This document shows, piece by piece, positions 1 through 7,726 of a stretch of 18,961 bases of DNA (position 1 is its first letter; every line of letters begins with the position of its first letter). Source of the DNA: DATEMK01 sp035275625. GTDB taxonomy: Bacteria > Bacteroidota > Bacteroidia > AKYH767-A > OLB10. The notes under the pieces are model-generated. The model made no database searches. It was not told where the DNA came from and saw only the letters and a program-made list of their open reading frames with translations. A program made the position numbers and the translations under genes. The stretch is taken from positions 1-18,961 of the forward strand of contig DATEMK010000504.1 in the NCBI GenBank assembly GCA_035275625.1, given 5' to 3'.

Positions 1-928
1 CATATTTTTCAATCAATTCCATCACCGAAGCATCCACTTTTCCAACCAGCCTGATTTCAAGATCAGATTCAAAGTTGCTGTTTGAGGTAATCAAATCAGA
101 GAGCGATTTCCACAATGCTTCTGGATTTCGTGATCTGACAAGCGTTCCTATATGTGCAATGGAAAATTTTTTATCCAAAGCAACTCCATTATTAATCAAA
201 TCTTCTTCATCGTATCCGTTTGTAATAACATGAAATTTTTTCAACTGTGCGCTGTCAACTTGCAATTGACTGCGTACAAATTCCTCATTCATTGTATTAC
301 CTATGGAGACCACCAAATCAGCATTTGCTAAAACTTCTCTTTCAAGTTGGTGATGCTTTTTGTCTGCAGATTTTGACAGCATGAGGTCTTTATAATAATC
401 AATGTTTGTCCAGGGATCACGGAAGTCAGCTAACCAGGGAATGTTAAATTTTTTTTTTAATCCCAAAGCAATTAAATGCATGCTGTGGGGAGGCCCGGTC
501 GAAACAATGAAATCAATTTTATTTTCAGTTAAATATTTTGATAAAAAATTAATGGAGGGTTTGATCCAGAATTTGCGCGCATCAGGAATAAAAAAATTTC
601 CACGCAACCATACTGAAACTTTTTCAGTGAAACCTGTTTTCTTTTTTTCGGACAGAAATCCTGTATTGATTTTTTCTTCTTTTTTCCTGCCGACAAATTT
701 CTTATAAAATCCGTACGGCTCCCAAATAGGAGTTTTAATCACTTCAAGATTCGCTGGTATATCTTTAAACAGCGAACTGTCTTCAACAGGATTTTCAGGA
801 TTGGACGGAGTGTAAACAACGGGCTCCCATCCGAATTCACGAAGATATTTTGCAAATTTCAGCCATCGCTGAACTCCGGCTCCTCCGCTTGGCGGCCAAT
901 AATAAGTAATGATTAAAACTTTTTTCAA
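1..928 (-). CDS. Glycosyltransferase family 4 (GT-B fold), C-terminus outside window
   Basis: The 309 visible codons are open to the window edge and encode the N-terminal part of a GT4-like glycosyltransferase, expected to transfer a sugar from a nucleotide sugar to a surface glycan at the cytoplasmic face of the membrane. Seen: a first beta strand KKVLIITYYWPP, the glycine-rich loop PPSGGAGVQRW (12-22), STGPPHS (143-149), ADFRDPW (167-173), ITNGYD (235-240), and the start of the second Rossmann half at IAHIGTL (257-263). The donor-site EX7E region would lie beyond the edge. I choose the TTG at 928 because it gives the family-typical start and an in-frame stop lies shortly upstream; there is no ATG. 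It follows the YfhO gene by a 36-bp spacer holding an 8-nt repeat, so it is probably the last visible gene of the carB operon. Family call is solid; sugar and acceptor are unknown. Confidence 0.88.
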   Translation of the reverse strand, partial: MKKVLIITYYWPPSGGAGVQRWLKFAKYLREFGWEPVVYTPSNPENPVEDSSLFKDIPANLEVIKTPIWEPYGFYKKFVGRKKEEKINTGFLSEKKKTGFTEKVSVWLRGNFFIPDARKFWIKPSINFLSKYLTENKIDFIVSTGPPHSMHLIALGLKKKFNIPWLADFRDPWTNIDYYKDLMLSKSADKKHHQLEREVLANADLVVSIGNTMNEEFVRSQLQVDSAQLKKFHVITNGYDEEDLINNGVALDKKFSIAHIGTLVRSRNPEALWKSLSDLITSNSNFESDLEIRLVGKVDASVMELIEKY

Positions 929-940
929 TTTGAATGAAGG

Positions 941-961
941 CAGAGCCGCAAAGCCGCAGAG
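941..961. repeat. Short tandem of 8-nt units in the YfhO-glycosyltransferase spacer
   Basis: The spacer contains CAGAGCCG, CAAAGCCG and a third partial CAGAG in a row, so two and a half 8-nt units. It is GC-rich in an AT-rich setting and lies between the YfhO stop (965) and the TTG start of the glycosyltransferase (928). From memory, similar words are scattered in many Bacteroidota genomes; I could not check this. Confidence 0.6.
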
Positions 962-964
962 AAA

Positions 965-3382
965 TTAACCAGTTGATTTTTTTATTTCTAAAAACACCAC
1001 TCCGGCAAATATTAAAATTAACAAGGCAGAAGATGCAAGTGAAATTTTTTCTCCCGTTGCATACACAGTTGGCTCAAACTTAAATTCAATTTTATGATTT
1101 CCTGCAGGAACGCGCATTCCGCGCAATACATAGTTTACGCGTATGTGAGGAGTTCGTTTTCCATCAACGTATGCATTCCATCCTTTATCATAATAAATTT
1201 CGGAGTACACGGCAAATTGTTCTGTGCTGCTTTTTGATTCGTAAATCAAATCATTTGGTAAATAGCTTACTAATCTTATCGTTGACGTTGAATCATAATT
1301 TGCATTGAATCCATTCATATAATCTTTAAACCGTTCATCAATAAAAACAGTCTGTTTAGGATCAAATTTTGAGAGTGCATTTATTTCTGAATCTGCATTG
1401 GCTACCATTTTAAATTCTTTTACAAACCAAACCGAACCGCAGGCACCGGGATTTAATTGTGCAACGGGTGCTTCACCCTGCTTTGGTTCGAAAATGAAAT
1501 ACTTGGTGTTCAGCATATTCATCACACTCTGGTTGTTCTTGCTGATCTGATTTTCTACCAATTCCTGGTAGCGCTTTAATTTTGCTCCGTGATACCCACC
1601 GATTGATTTATGAAAATAGGAAGTGCTTGCATCATTGAATGTGCTCACTGTTGTATTCATAACACGGTAATCAGGGTCGGGGTCTTGCTGAATCTGCAAA
1701 TCAGCTTGTGTGGGTTGAAAAGGTTGCTCTGCTTTTGATTTTTTTACAAAAGTATTATCGTTCAAATATCTTTTTGCAATGGGCCATTGGTCAATCAACG
1801 CAAGCATGGCAAGAATGAAATAAACATTTGAAAGCTGCTTAATTTTATTATTCAGAGAGGCCCATATTAATACTGCTGCTGCAAAAACAAAAAACAAGGA
1901 ACGCAATGCGTCCATACGAACAGCATTGGCGCGGTCATCGCGAATTGCAATTAACAGCCATGAATAATCTTTTAATGATTCATCCGCTTTAGCAATGAAA
2001 TCGGAAAACATTCCGGGAAGTAAAACAAAAACCAAACAAAATCCTCCGACAATGCAGAACGTCCATTTCAAATATTTCATTGCATCATCTTTCTTCAATG
2101 AGCCATCAATCATTTTTTTGAAAGCAAGAATTCCCAACAGAGGAATACAAAATTCAGCAACGGTTAAAATCATGCTCACTGCCCGGAATTTATTATACTC
2201 CGGAAAATGGTCAAAGAAAATATTAGTAAGGAATAAAAAATTTTGCCCCCATGCTAACATTACCGAAAGAATTGTTGCACCGGCAAGCCACCATTTTATT
2301 TCACCTTTCACAACAAACAATCCCAATACAAAAAGAAAAAACATAATTGCACCTGCATAAGGCGGGCCGGCAGTGGAGCGCATGTCACCAAAATAAAGCG
2401 GAACATTAGCAATAAATCCTCGCGCCTGTTGCTCAGGAACATTATTATTTTTTAAGGCTTTATACGTTGCAGATGACGTTCCTAATTCTTCACCCGATGC
2501 ACCGCCTTTGAATCTGGGAATTAATAATGTAAAAGTTTCTGAAATTCCATAACTATACTCCAGTGCATAATCTTTATCCAGGCCGGTGGAAATTTTTTTC
2601 TCCGTCAATTCCGATTGGCTGCGTGTCGAATATTTTCCGTATTCATACGTTGCCCACAGGCTTGTTATGTTTGGCAATATTGCCAGTAATGCCACTACAC
2701 CAAGCGTTACAGATGACTTAATAAAATTTGGAAATGATTTTTCCGTCAGTGCTTTTATCAATTCGCAGATGATCAGAACGAGAATTGCAATGAATAAATA
2801 ATAAGTAATCTGCAGATGATTTGCATAAATTTCCATGGCAAGGGCGACAGTTGCAATTACCCCGCCTAACAGGTAGCGTCCCCGAAAAACCATAAGAATT
2901 CCTGCAAAAACTAATGGTATTAATGAAATTGCGTGCGCCTTAGAGTTATGCCCCGCAACAATTATAACGAAATGATAAGACGAAAATGCAAATCCAATTG
3001 CTCCTGCAATTGAAAGCCGGTAATCAATCTTTAACGAAACAAGCAATAAATAAAAACCAAGCAACATCAGAAAAATGTAACATGCAGGTGCAGGCAGCCA
3101 CAAAAACAAAATATCATTTACATACTTTATAAGATTTGCGGGATAAGCAACAGAAATTTGGTAAGCCGGCATTCCGGAAAACATGCTTCCCGTCCATAAG
3201 GGTTCCGTATGATACTTCGCACGAAAATCAGAAACTTCTTTCGACATTCCTGTCCATTGCATAATATCATGCTGCTGAACCTGCTTACCACTTAATAACG
3301 GAGAAAAATAAACGAGTGTGATAGCAAGAAAGGAGCCTATTGCAATGAGGTGCGGTAATACTTTCTTAAAGTCAAATTTCAT
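965..3382 (-). CDS. YfhO family polytopic membrane protein
   Basis: An 805-aa integral membrane protein of the YfhO family, a relative of GT-C glycosyltransferases that use lipid-linked sugars on the outer side of the membrane. Seen: about a dozen hydrophobic segments from residue 10 onward, a first extracytoplasmic loop with QQHDIMQW (36-43) that could hold the acidic catalytic residue, GHNSKAHA (144-151), NHLQITYY (188-195), a long soluble part at about 560-770 with the YDKGWNAYVDGK stretch typical of the family C-terminus, and a last membrane helix at about 782-800. Length is usual for Bacteroidota members. It starts at an ATG 17 bp after DUF4834. In Firmicutes, YfhO-like proteins decorate teichoic acids; here the neighbouring glycosyltransferase suggests surface glycan work, which is inference. 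Confidence 0.9.
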   Translation of the reverse strand: MKFDFKKVLPHLIAIGSFLAITLVYFSPLLSGKQVQQHDIMQWTGMSKEVSDFRAKYHTEPLWTGSMFSGMPAYQISVAYPANLIKYVNDILFLWLPAPACYIFLMLLGFYLLLVSLKIDYRLSIAGAIGFAFSSYHFVIIVAGHNSKAHAISLIPLVFAGILMVFRGRYLLGGVIATVALAMEIYANHLQITYYLFIAILVLIICELIKALTEKSFPNFIKSSVTLGVVALLAILPNITSLWATYEYGKYSTRSQSELTEKKISTGLDKDYALEYSYGISETFTLLIPRFKGGASGEELGTSSATYKALKNNNVPEQQARGFIANVPLYFGDMRSTAGPPYAGAIMFFLFVLGLFVVKGEIKWWLAGATILSVMLAWGQNFLFLTNIFFDHFPEYNKFRAVSMILTVAEFCIPLLGILAFKKMIDGSLKKDDAMKYLKWTFCIVGGFCLVFVLLPGMFSDFIAKADESLKDYSWLLIAIRDDRANAVRMDALRSLFFVFAAAVLIWASLNNKIKQLSNVYFILAMLALIDQWPIAKRYLNDNTFVKKSKAEQPFQPTQADLQIQQDPDPDYRVMNTTVSTFNDASTSYFHKSIGGYHGAKLKRYQELVENQISKNNQSVMNMLNTKYFIFEPKQGEAPVAQLNPGACGSVWFVKEFKMVANADSEINALSKFDPKQTVFIDERFKDYMNGFNANYDSTSTIRLVSYLPNDLIYESKSSTEQFAVYSEIYYDKGWNAYVDGKRTPHIRVNYVLRGMRVPAGNHKIEFKFEPTVYATGEKISLASSALLILIFAGVVFLEIKKSTG

Positions 3383-3399
3383 AAGCGTTGCCGTTTGAT

Positions 3400-3633
3400 T
3401 TATTTTATTTCTGTATAATCCACATACTCGCCATCATCCTTGTCTTTATTTTTAGATGCAGATTGTGATGTATCAATAGTAACCTGTCCTTCGCGTTTTC
3501 TTGTTTCTTCGCGATAACGGTTCTGTTCCTTATTCATTTTGCGGCTCAAGTCAGAATAAACTGAAAAGTAAATATTCTTTCTAAGTACTCTTATGGCAAG
3601 AATAACAAGAATGATTATCAGCAGGACTTTCAT
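3400..3633 (-). CDS. DUF4834 family small membrane protein
   Basis: A 77-aa protein with one N-terminal membrane helix (about residues 2-15), a basic and coiled-coil-prone stretch (about 30-48), and a charged tail ending in EGQVTID...DDGEYVDYTEIK, the ending I recognise from DUF4834 proteins of Bacteroidota. Function is not known. It sits between carB (45-bp spacer filled with GGTTTAA-like repeats) and YfhO (17-bp spacer), all on the same strand, so it is probably co-transcribed. The topology suggests an inner-membrane anchor with a cytoplasmic tail. Confidence 0.8.
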   Translation of the reverse strand: MKVLLIIILVILAIRVLRKNIYFSVYSDLSRKMNKEQNRYREETRKREGQVTIDTSQSASKNKDKDDGEYVDYTEIK

Positions 3634-3642
3634 TAATCGATT

Positions 3643-3672
3643 GTTTGAACTTCAAACCTTAAACTTTAAACC
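3643..3672. repeat. GGTTTAA-type repeat and dyad between carB and DUF4834
   Basis: Most of the 45-bp spacer is made of degenerate units of AAACCTT / AAACTTT. At its right end in gene direction there is a perfect dyad GTTTGAA-C-TTCAAAC (3643-3657). The same unit type recurs in front of carB and in front of lpxB. Confidence 0.55.
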
Positions 3673-3678
3673 CCTCAT

Positions 3679-6549
3679 CTATCTGCTAAGATACATTGAC
3701 TTCTCCTTCACCAAATGCCTGAAATAAGCATCATCCAACCCATCAATAAATCGGATAGCTTCACCGGTAGATTTCATTTCAGGGCCTAATTCTTTATTCA
3801 CATTCGGAAATTTATCAAAAGAGAAAACAGGTTCTTTAATTGCATAACCGAATTTGCGCGGTTTTATTTTGAAATCTTTCAGCTTGCTGAATCCAAGCAT
3901 CACCTTTGTTGCCATGTTGATGTAAGGAACCTCGTGCGCTTTCGCAATGAAAGGAACAGTGCGTGATGCACGGGGATTTGCCTCAATCACATATACCTTA
4001 TCATTTTTTATTGCAAACTGAATATTTAACAAACCGCGAACATCTAACGCATGGGCGATTTTTTCTGCATACTCAAACATCGTTTTTTGAACTTGTTCCG
4101 AAAGGCTGAAAGCGGGAAGCACTGCAAATGAATCGCCCGAATGAATTCCTGCCGGTTCGATGTGCTCCATCAATCCAATCAATTGCACTTTCTCTCCATC
4201 ACATATTAAATCTATTTCTGCTTCCTCTGCTCTATCCAGAAAATGATCAATCAATACTCGGTTGCCCGGAAGGTTTTTTAAAAGTTTTATTACTGCATGT
4301 TCTAAGTCTTCATCGTTAATCACAATGCTCATTCCCTGTCCGCCTAAAACATAAGACGGACGCACAAGAACAGGATAACCGACTTTGTGAGCAACCACCA
4401 ATGCTTCTTCTGCAGATTCTGCGACACCGTATAACGGGTAGGGTATCCCCAAATCCTTCAGCGTATCGGAAAAACGTCCGCGGTCTTCCGCAATGTCCAT
4501 GTTGTCAAAAGAAGTTCCGATTATTTTAATTCCTTTTTCGTGCAGCTTTTCTGCAAGCTTCAATGCTGTTTGTCCGCCCAGCTGAACAATTACTCCTTCC
4601 GGTTTTTCAAATTCAATCAATTCATAAATATGTTCCCAGAAAATCGGTTCGAAATATAATTTATCAGCCACATCAAAATCGGTTGATACCGTTTCAGGAT
4701 TGCAATTCACCATGATGGCTTCGTAACCTGCTTCCTTTGCGGCAAGCACTCCGTGTACACATGAATAATCAAACTCTATCCCCTGCCCTATCCTGTTTGG
4801 CCCCGAGCCAAGAACAAGAATTTTCTTTTTATCAGTGCGCACAGATTCATTAGCTGAATTCCAGTCCTCTTCAGAGGCGTTCTCTCCGGCTTTGGGAGAA
4901 TTAAAGGGCGCTTCAAAGGTGCTGTAGAAATAAGGAGTCTTCGCTTCAAATTCCGCTGCACACGTGTCCACCATTTTGTACACGCGTGTAATTCCTAATT
5001 TTTTTCTGCGTTCGTATACTTCATCTTCCGTAACGTTTCTCAACACGTAAGCAATCTGCGCGTCAGAAAATCCTTTTTGTTTTATTTCAAGAAATAATCC
5101 TTCCGGAATATTTTCAAGCGAATGTCTTTTAAGTTCATTCTCATAACTCACCAATTGATTTATCTCGTGCAAAAACCATTTGTCTATTTTTGAATGGTTG
5201 TGAATGGTCTGAATCGGTAAACCTAATTTCAACGCGGATTTAATGTGAAACAACCTGTCCCATGACGGGTGTTCCAGCGAGTGCATAATCTCCTCCACAT
5301 TATTCCACTCCGTTCCGTCTGCTCCCAAACCTTTGCGGTTTATTTCGAGCGATTGACAAGCTTTCTGCAATGCCTCGATAAAGCTTCTTCCTATTCCCAT
5401 CACTTCGCCAACCGATTTCATCTGCAATCCCAACTGGCGGTCAGAGCCGGGAAATTTATCAAAGTTCCATCTTGGAATTTTTACAATTACATAATCCAGT
5501 GTCGGTTCAAAAAATGCTGAAGTTGATTTTGTAATCTGGTTTTTCAATTCATCAAGGTTATAACCAATCGCCAGCTTGGCTGCAATTTTTGCAATCGGGT
5601 AACCCGTAGCTTTCGATGCAAGAGCGGAAGAGCGTGAAACGCGCGGATTGATTTCCACCGCAATAATATCCTCTGTTTCAGGATTCACTGCAAACTGCAC
5701 ATTGCATCCTCCCGCAAATTTTCCAATGGAACGCATCATCTTAATCGCAAGATTGCGCATGTGCTGGTAGGTTTTATCGCTCAAAGTCATTGCGGGTGCA
5801 ATCGTAATCGAATCACCCGTATGCACACCCATCGGATCAAAATTTTCTATCGAACAAATAATAATCACATTGTCATTACTGTCGCGCAGCAATTCCAGCT
5901 CATATTCCTTCCAACCCAAAACTCCTTTTTCAACCAGCACTTCATGGATCGGTGACGCATGCAGCCCGCGGTTCAGCGCATCATCAAAATCTTCCTTCTT
6001 CAAAACAAAGCTGCCGCCTGTTCCGCCTAACGTGTAGGACGGACGAATAACGAGCGGAAACCCAATCTCCTGAGCAATCTCTTTTCCTTCCAAAAACGAA
6101 TTCGCCACTTTGGATGGCGGAACTCCCACACCGATATCAATCATCAGCTTGCGGAATTTTTCCCTGTTCTCTGTCGTTTCTATTGCATCAATATTGACCC
6201 CGATAATTTTCACATCATATTTTTTCCACAATCCCGTTTCATCGGCCTCTTTGCAAAGATTCAAAGCTGTCTGTCCCCCCATCGTAGGAAGCACAGCATC
6301 AATCTTCTGCTCCTTCAAAATCTTCTCAATCGAAGCCACATTCAGCGGAAGCAGGTAAATATGATCGGCAGTTACCTTATCTGTCATTATCGTTGCAGGA
6401 TTGGAATTGATTAATGATACTTCAATTCCCTCCTCTCTCAAACTACGTGAAGCCTGTGAACCTGAATAATCAAATTCACAAGCCTGACCGATGATAATGG
6501 GGCCAGAGCCTATGATGAGAACGGATTTTATGGAGTTGTCTTTGGGCAT
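3679..6549 (-). CDS. carB: Carbamoyl-phosphate synthase large subunit
   Basis: Makes carbamoyl phosphate from bicarbonate, ammonia (channelled from the small subunit CarA) and two ATP, for pyrimidine and arginine synthesis. Two ATP-grasp halves are seen: LIIGSGPIIIGQACEFDYSG (11-30), PTMGGQTALNL (88-98), RPSYTLGGTGG (169-179) and EINPRVSRSSALASKATGYP (299-318); then VLGSGPNRIGQGIEFDYSC (579-597), VQLGGQTALKL (655-665), RPSYVLGGQGM (730-740) and EANPRASRTVPFIAKAHEVP (856-875). I start at the ATG giving MPKDNSIKSV (956 aa), not the TTG 57 bp upstream, which would translate a repeat. The protein ends after the second ATP-grasp half, so the MGS-like regulatory domain of the ~1070-aa E. coli enzyme is absent; from memory Flavobacteriia-type CarB is also about 950 aa. 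The linker carries an extra ~20 residues (see separate entry). No carA is visible. Confidence 0.97.
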   Translation of the reverse strand: MPKDNSIKSVLIIGSGPIIIGQACEFDYSGSQASRSLREEGIEVSLINSNPATIMTDKVTADHIYLLPLNVASIEKILKEQKIDAVLPTMGGQTALNLCKEADETGLWKKYDVKIIGVNIDAIETTENREKFRKLMIDIGVGVPPSKVANSFLEGKEIAQEIGFPLVIRPSYTLGGTGGSFVLKKEDFDDALNRGLHASPIHEVLVEKGVLGWKEYELELLRDSNDNVIIICSIENFDPMGVHTGDSITIAPAMTLSDKTYQHMRNLAIKMMRSIGKFAGGCNVQFAVNPETEDIIAVEINPRVSRSSALASKATGYPIAKIAAKLAIGYNLDELKNQITKSTSAFFEPTLDYVIVKIPRWNFDKFPGSDRQLGLQMKSVGEVMGIGRSFIEALQKACQSLEINRKGLGADGTEWNNVEEIMHSLEHPSWDRLFHIKSALKLGLPIQTIHNHSKIDKWFLHEINQLVSYENELKRHSLENIPEGLFLEIKQKGFSDAQIAYVLRNVTEDEVYERRKKLGITRVYKMVDTCAAEFEAKTPYFYSTFEAPFNSPKAGENASEEDWNSANESVRTDKKKILVLGSGPNRIGQGIEFDYSCVHGVLAAKEAGYEAIMVNCNPETVSTDFDVADKLYFEPIFWEHIYELIEFEKPEGVIVQLGGQTALKLAEKLHEKGIKIIGTSFDNMDIAEDRGRFSDTLKDLGIPYPLYGVAESAEEALVVAHKVGYPVLVRPSYVLGGQGMSIVINDEDLEHAVIKLLKNLPGNRVLIDHFLDRAEEAEIDLICDGEKVQLIGLMEHIEPAGIHSGDSFAVLPAFSLSEQVQKTMFEYAEKIAHALDVRGLLNIQFAIKNDKVYVIEANPRASRTVPFIAKAHEVPYINMATKVMLGFSKLKDFKIKPRKFGYAIKEPVFSFDKFPNVNKELGPEMKSTGEAIRFIDGLDDAYFRHLVKEKSMYLSR
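4852..4911 (-). repeat. Putative in-frame palindromic insertion in the carB linker
   Basis: Codons 547-566 of carB (APFNSPKAGE NASEEDWNSA) sit between the conserved STFE and the NES...KKK-LVLGSGPNRIGQG block. In E. coli CarB, recalled from memory, only about nine residues separate the equivalent points; here there are 27. The DNA holds two small palindromes: CCTCT-TC-AGAGG (4866-4877) and TCTCC-7 nt-GGAGA (4883-4899). Sixty bases keep the reading frame. This looks like a mobile palindromic element tolerated in an interdomain linker, but origin by insertion is inference. Confidence 0.55.
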
Positions 6550-6558
6550 GGATGGATA

Positions 6559-6622
6559 GTTTAAGGTTTGAGGTTTAAGGTTTAAGGTTCTTAATCGCGT
6601 CAGCAACCTTAAACCTTAAACC
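6559..6622. repeat. Inverted repeat of GGTTTAA units in the carB leader
   Basis: Perfect 18-bp arms GGTTTAAGGTTTAAGGTT (6572-6589) and its complement (6605-6622) enclose a 15-nt loop. The left arm continues with more degenerate units down to 6559, ten bases from the carB ATG (6547-6549). In the carB transcript this would form a strong hairpin close to the start codon. No T-tract follows the stem in the transcript direction, so it is not a classic terminator. Confidence 0.75.
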
Positions 6623-6642
6623 AGTAACCTATTAAAGCCGTG

Positions 6643-6650
6643 CGAAATTA
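6643..6650 (-). promoter_or_regulatory. Possible carB -7 element
   Basis: TAATTTCG on the minus strand matches the Bacteroidota -7 pattern TAnnTTTG except for one base and lies about 95 bp before the carB ATG. I see no convincing TTG -33 box at the expected distance. The placement would put the 18-bp-arm inverted repeat inside the carB leader. Confidence 0.3.
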
Positions 6651-6733
6651 GAAAATTCCTTCACACCTTTTTTCATTGTTGAAAAGGTCTGAAAACTTAT
6701 AAAAAAGGGTTTCTGAATCCGGCAACCGTTAAT

Positions 6734-7687
6734 TTATTGCTTAACAAGTTTGGCACCTTGTATTTCTGAGGTTGAGGTATTTATCAACCGCAGGATATAA
6801 ATTCCTTTTTCAAAAGCAGAAGCATCCAATAGAAATTTTGAACCTGCAGTGCTGAATGTTTTGATCACTCTTCCTGAAATATCAATAAGATTTATATTAA
6901 TTAAATCATGGTGATCATTTTTAAAGCTCAGCTGTGTGTTTTCTTTGAATGGATTTGGAAAAATATTCAATGAAGAATTTTCCGTATCAATATTTTTGAT
7001 TGATGTGGCACAATCATTAGCAAGCCTGTAAAGAATGTTTTCCATCAGTTCAGGCGACTGATTCGACCATACCCAGTCTTCATCGCTGATAGTAATAACG
7101 GTACCGTTTGTGCAGGTTGGATCAGAATAACAAAAACCAAAATAATTTCCCTGGTATTCTAAAAACTTTTCTACCCCGGTACCAGTACCCGCGTATCCGT
7201 AGTTAAAGTAATTTAATGTGTCCGTATTATTAGGAGTTGTTGCAAAAGTTCCCAATATATTCATCGGAACTAACTGACCGCTTATAGTTCCAATCCAGTT
7301 AAAATTTGTTCCAACCGTTTGCATAATCGAATCGAACAAAATGGTGCCCCCAAAGCTTCCAAGATATTCAGATTGGATATAAGCAGGGCGACCGCTTAAT
7401 ACATATTGCCTTATGGTTTGAATATGATTGGTTCCTGTATAAGATATAGTTCCTGAAGCAACAATAAGAATATCCGTTGCACTGAGATTTGCAGTGTCAT
7501 CCAATGCACTTTGCGGAACAATCGAAGCTGTGTATCCCATTCCAAAGGCAACACTTCTCCACACTGTATCCTGCACAGCCCAGGAATTTCCTGAAAGACT
7601 TTCGATGATGGTTACATTTACCGCATTGCTCTGCAAGGAGAAAACCATTGAGGCAATAACAAGCATTGATTTAAGTTTTGTTTTCAT
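6734..7687 (-). CDS. Secreted T9SS cargo protein, unknown passenger domain
   Basis: A 317-aa exported protein. Seen: a signal peptide (about 1-22, ending SLQSNA), a passenger of about 215 residues, and a C-terminal type A sorting domain (about 240-317; NIFPNPF, then DISGRVIKTF, EKGIYILRL and a final KLVKQ). The sorting domain directs export through the T9SS and cleavage or anchoring at the outer membrane. The passenger alternates predicted beta strands and helices (NVTIIES, TDILIVASG, QYVLSGRPAYIQSEYLGSFGG, VITISDEDWVW), which could be a Rossmann-like or amidotransferase-like fold; I do not recognise a family. It follows the BNR protein by 39 bp and shares its sorting domain, so the two are probably one operon. 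Confidence 0.85.
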   Translation of the reverse strand: MKTKLKSMLVIASMVFSLQSNAVNVTIIESLSGNSWAVQDTVWRSVAFGMGYTASIVPQSALDDTANLSATDILIVASGTISYTGTNHIQTIRQYVLSGRPAYIQSEYLGSFGGTILFDSIMQTVGTNFNWIGTISGQLVPMNILGTFATTPNNTDTLNYFNYGYAGTGTGVEKFLEYQGNYFGFCYSDPTCTNGTVITISDEDWVWSNQSPELMENILYRLANDCATSIKNIDTENSSLNIFPNPFKENTQLSFKNDHHDLININLIDISGRVIKTFSTAGSKFLLDASAFEKGIYILRLINTSTSEIQGAKLVKQ

Positions 7688-7726
7688 AGCAGGGAAGTTT
7701 AAAGGTATGCTTCTTTTCTCCGGAAT

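Noticed and set aside
402..707. 101-codon plus-strand frame
   Set aside because: It is antisense to the clearly coding glycosyltransferase and rich in F and K from A/T tracts.
1995..2360. 121-codon plus-strand frame
   Set aside because: Shadow of YfhO on the opposite strand; no start signals or family features.
6550..6606. Longer carB start at a TTG adding 19 residues
   Set aside because: The added residues translate the GGTTTAA repeat; the ATG at 6549 gives the family-typical start.
6640..6733. Terminator after the 317-aa cargo gene
   Set aside because: CCTTTT and AAAAGG occur but are offset and no T-tract follows a stable stem.
7688..7726. Promoter for the 317-aa gene (TACCTTTA)
   Set aside because: One base off the -7 pattern and no -33 box at suitable distance; operon with the BNR gene is more likely.
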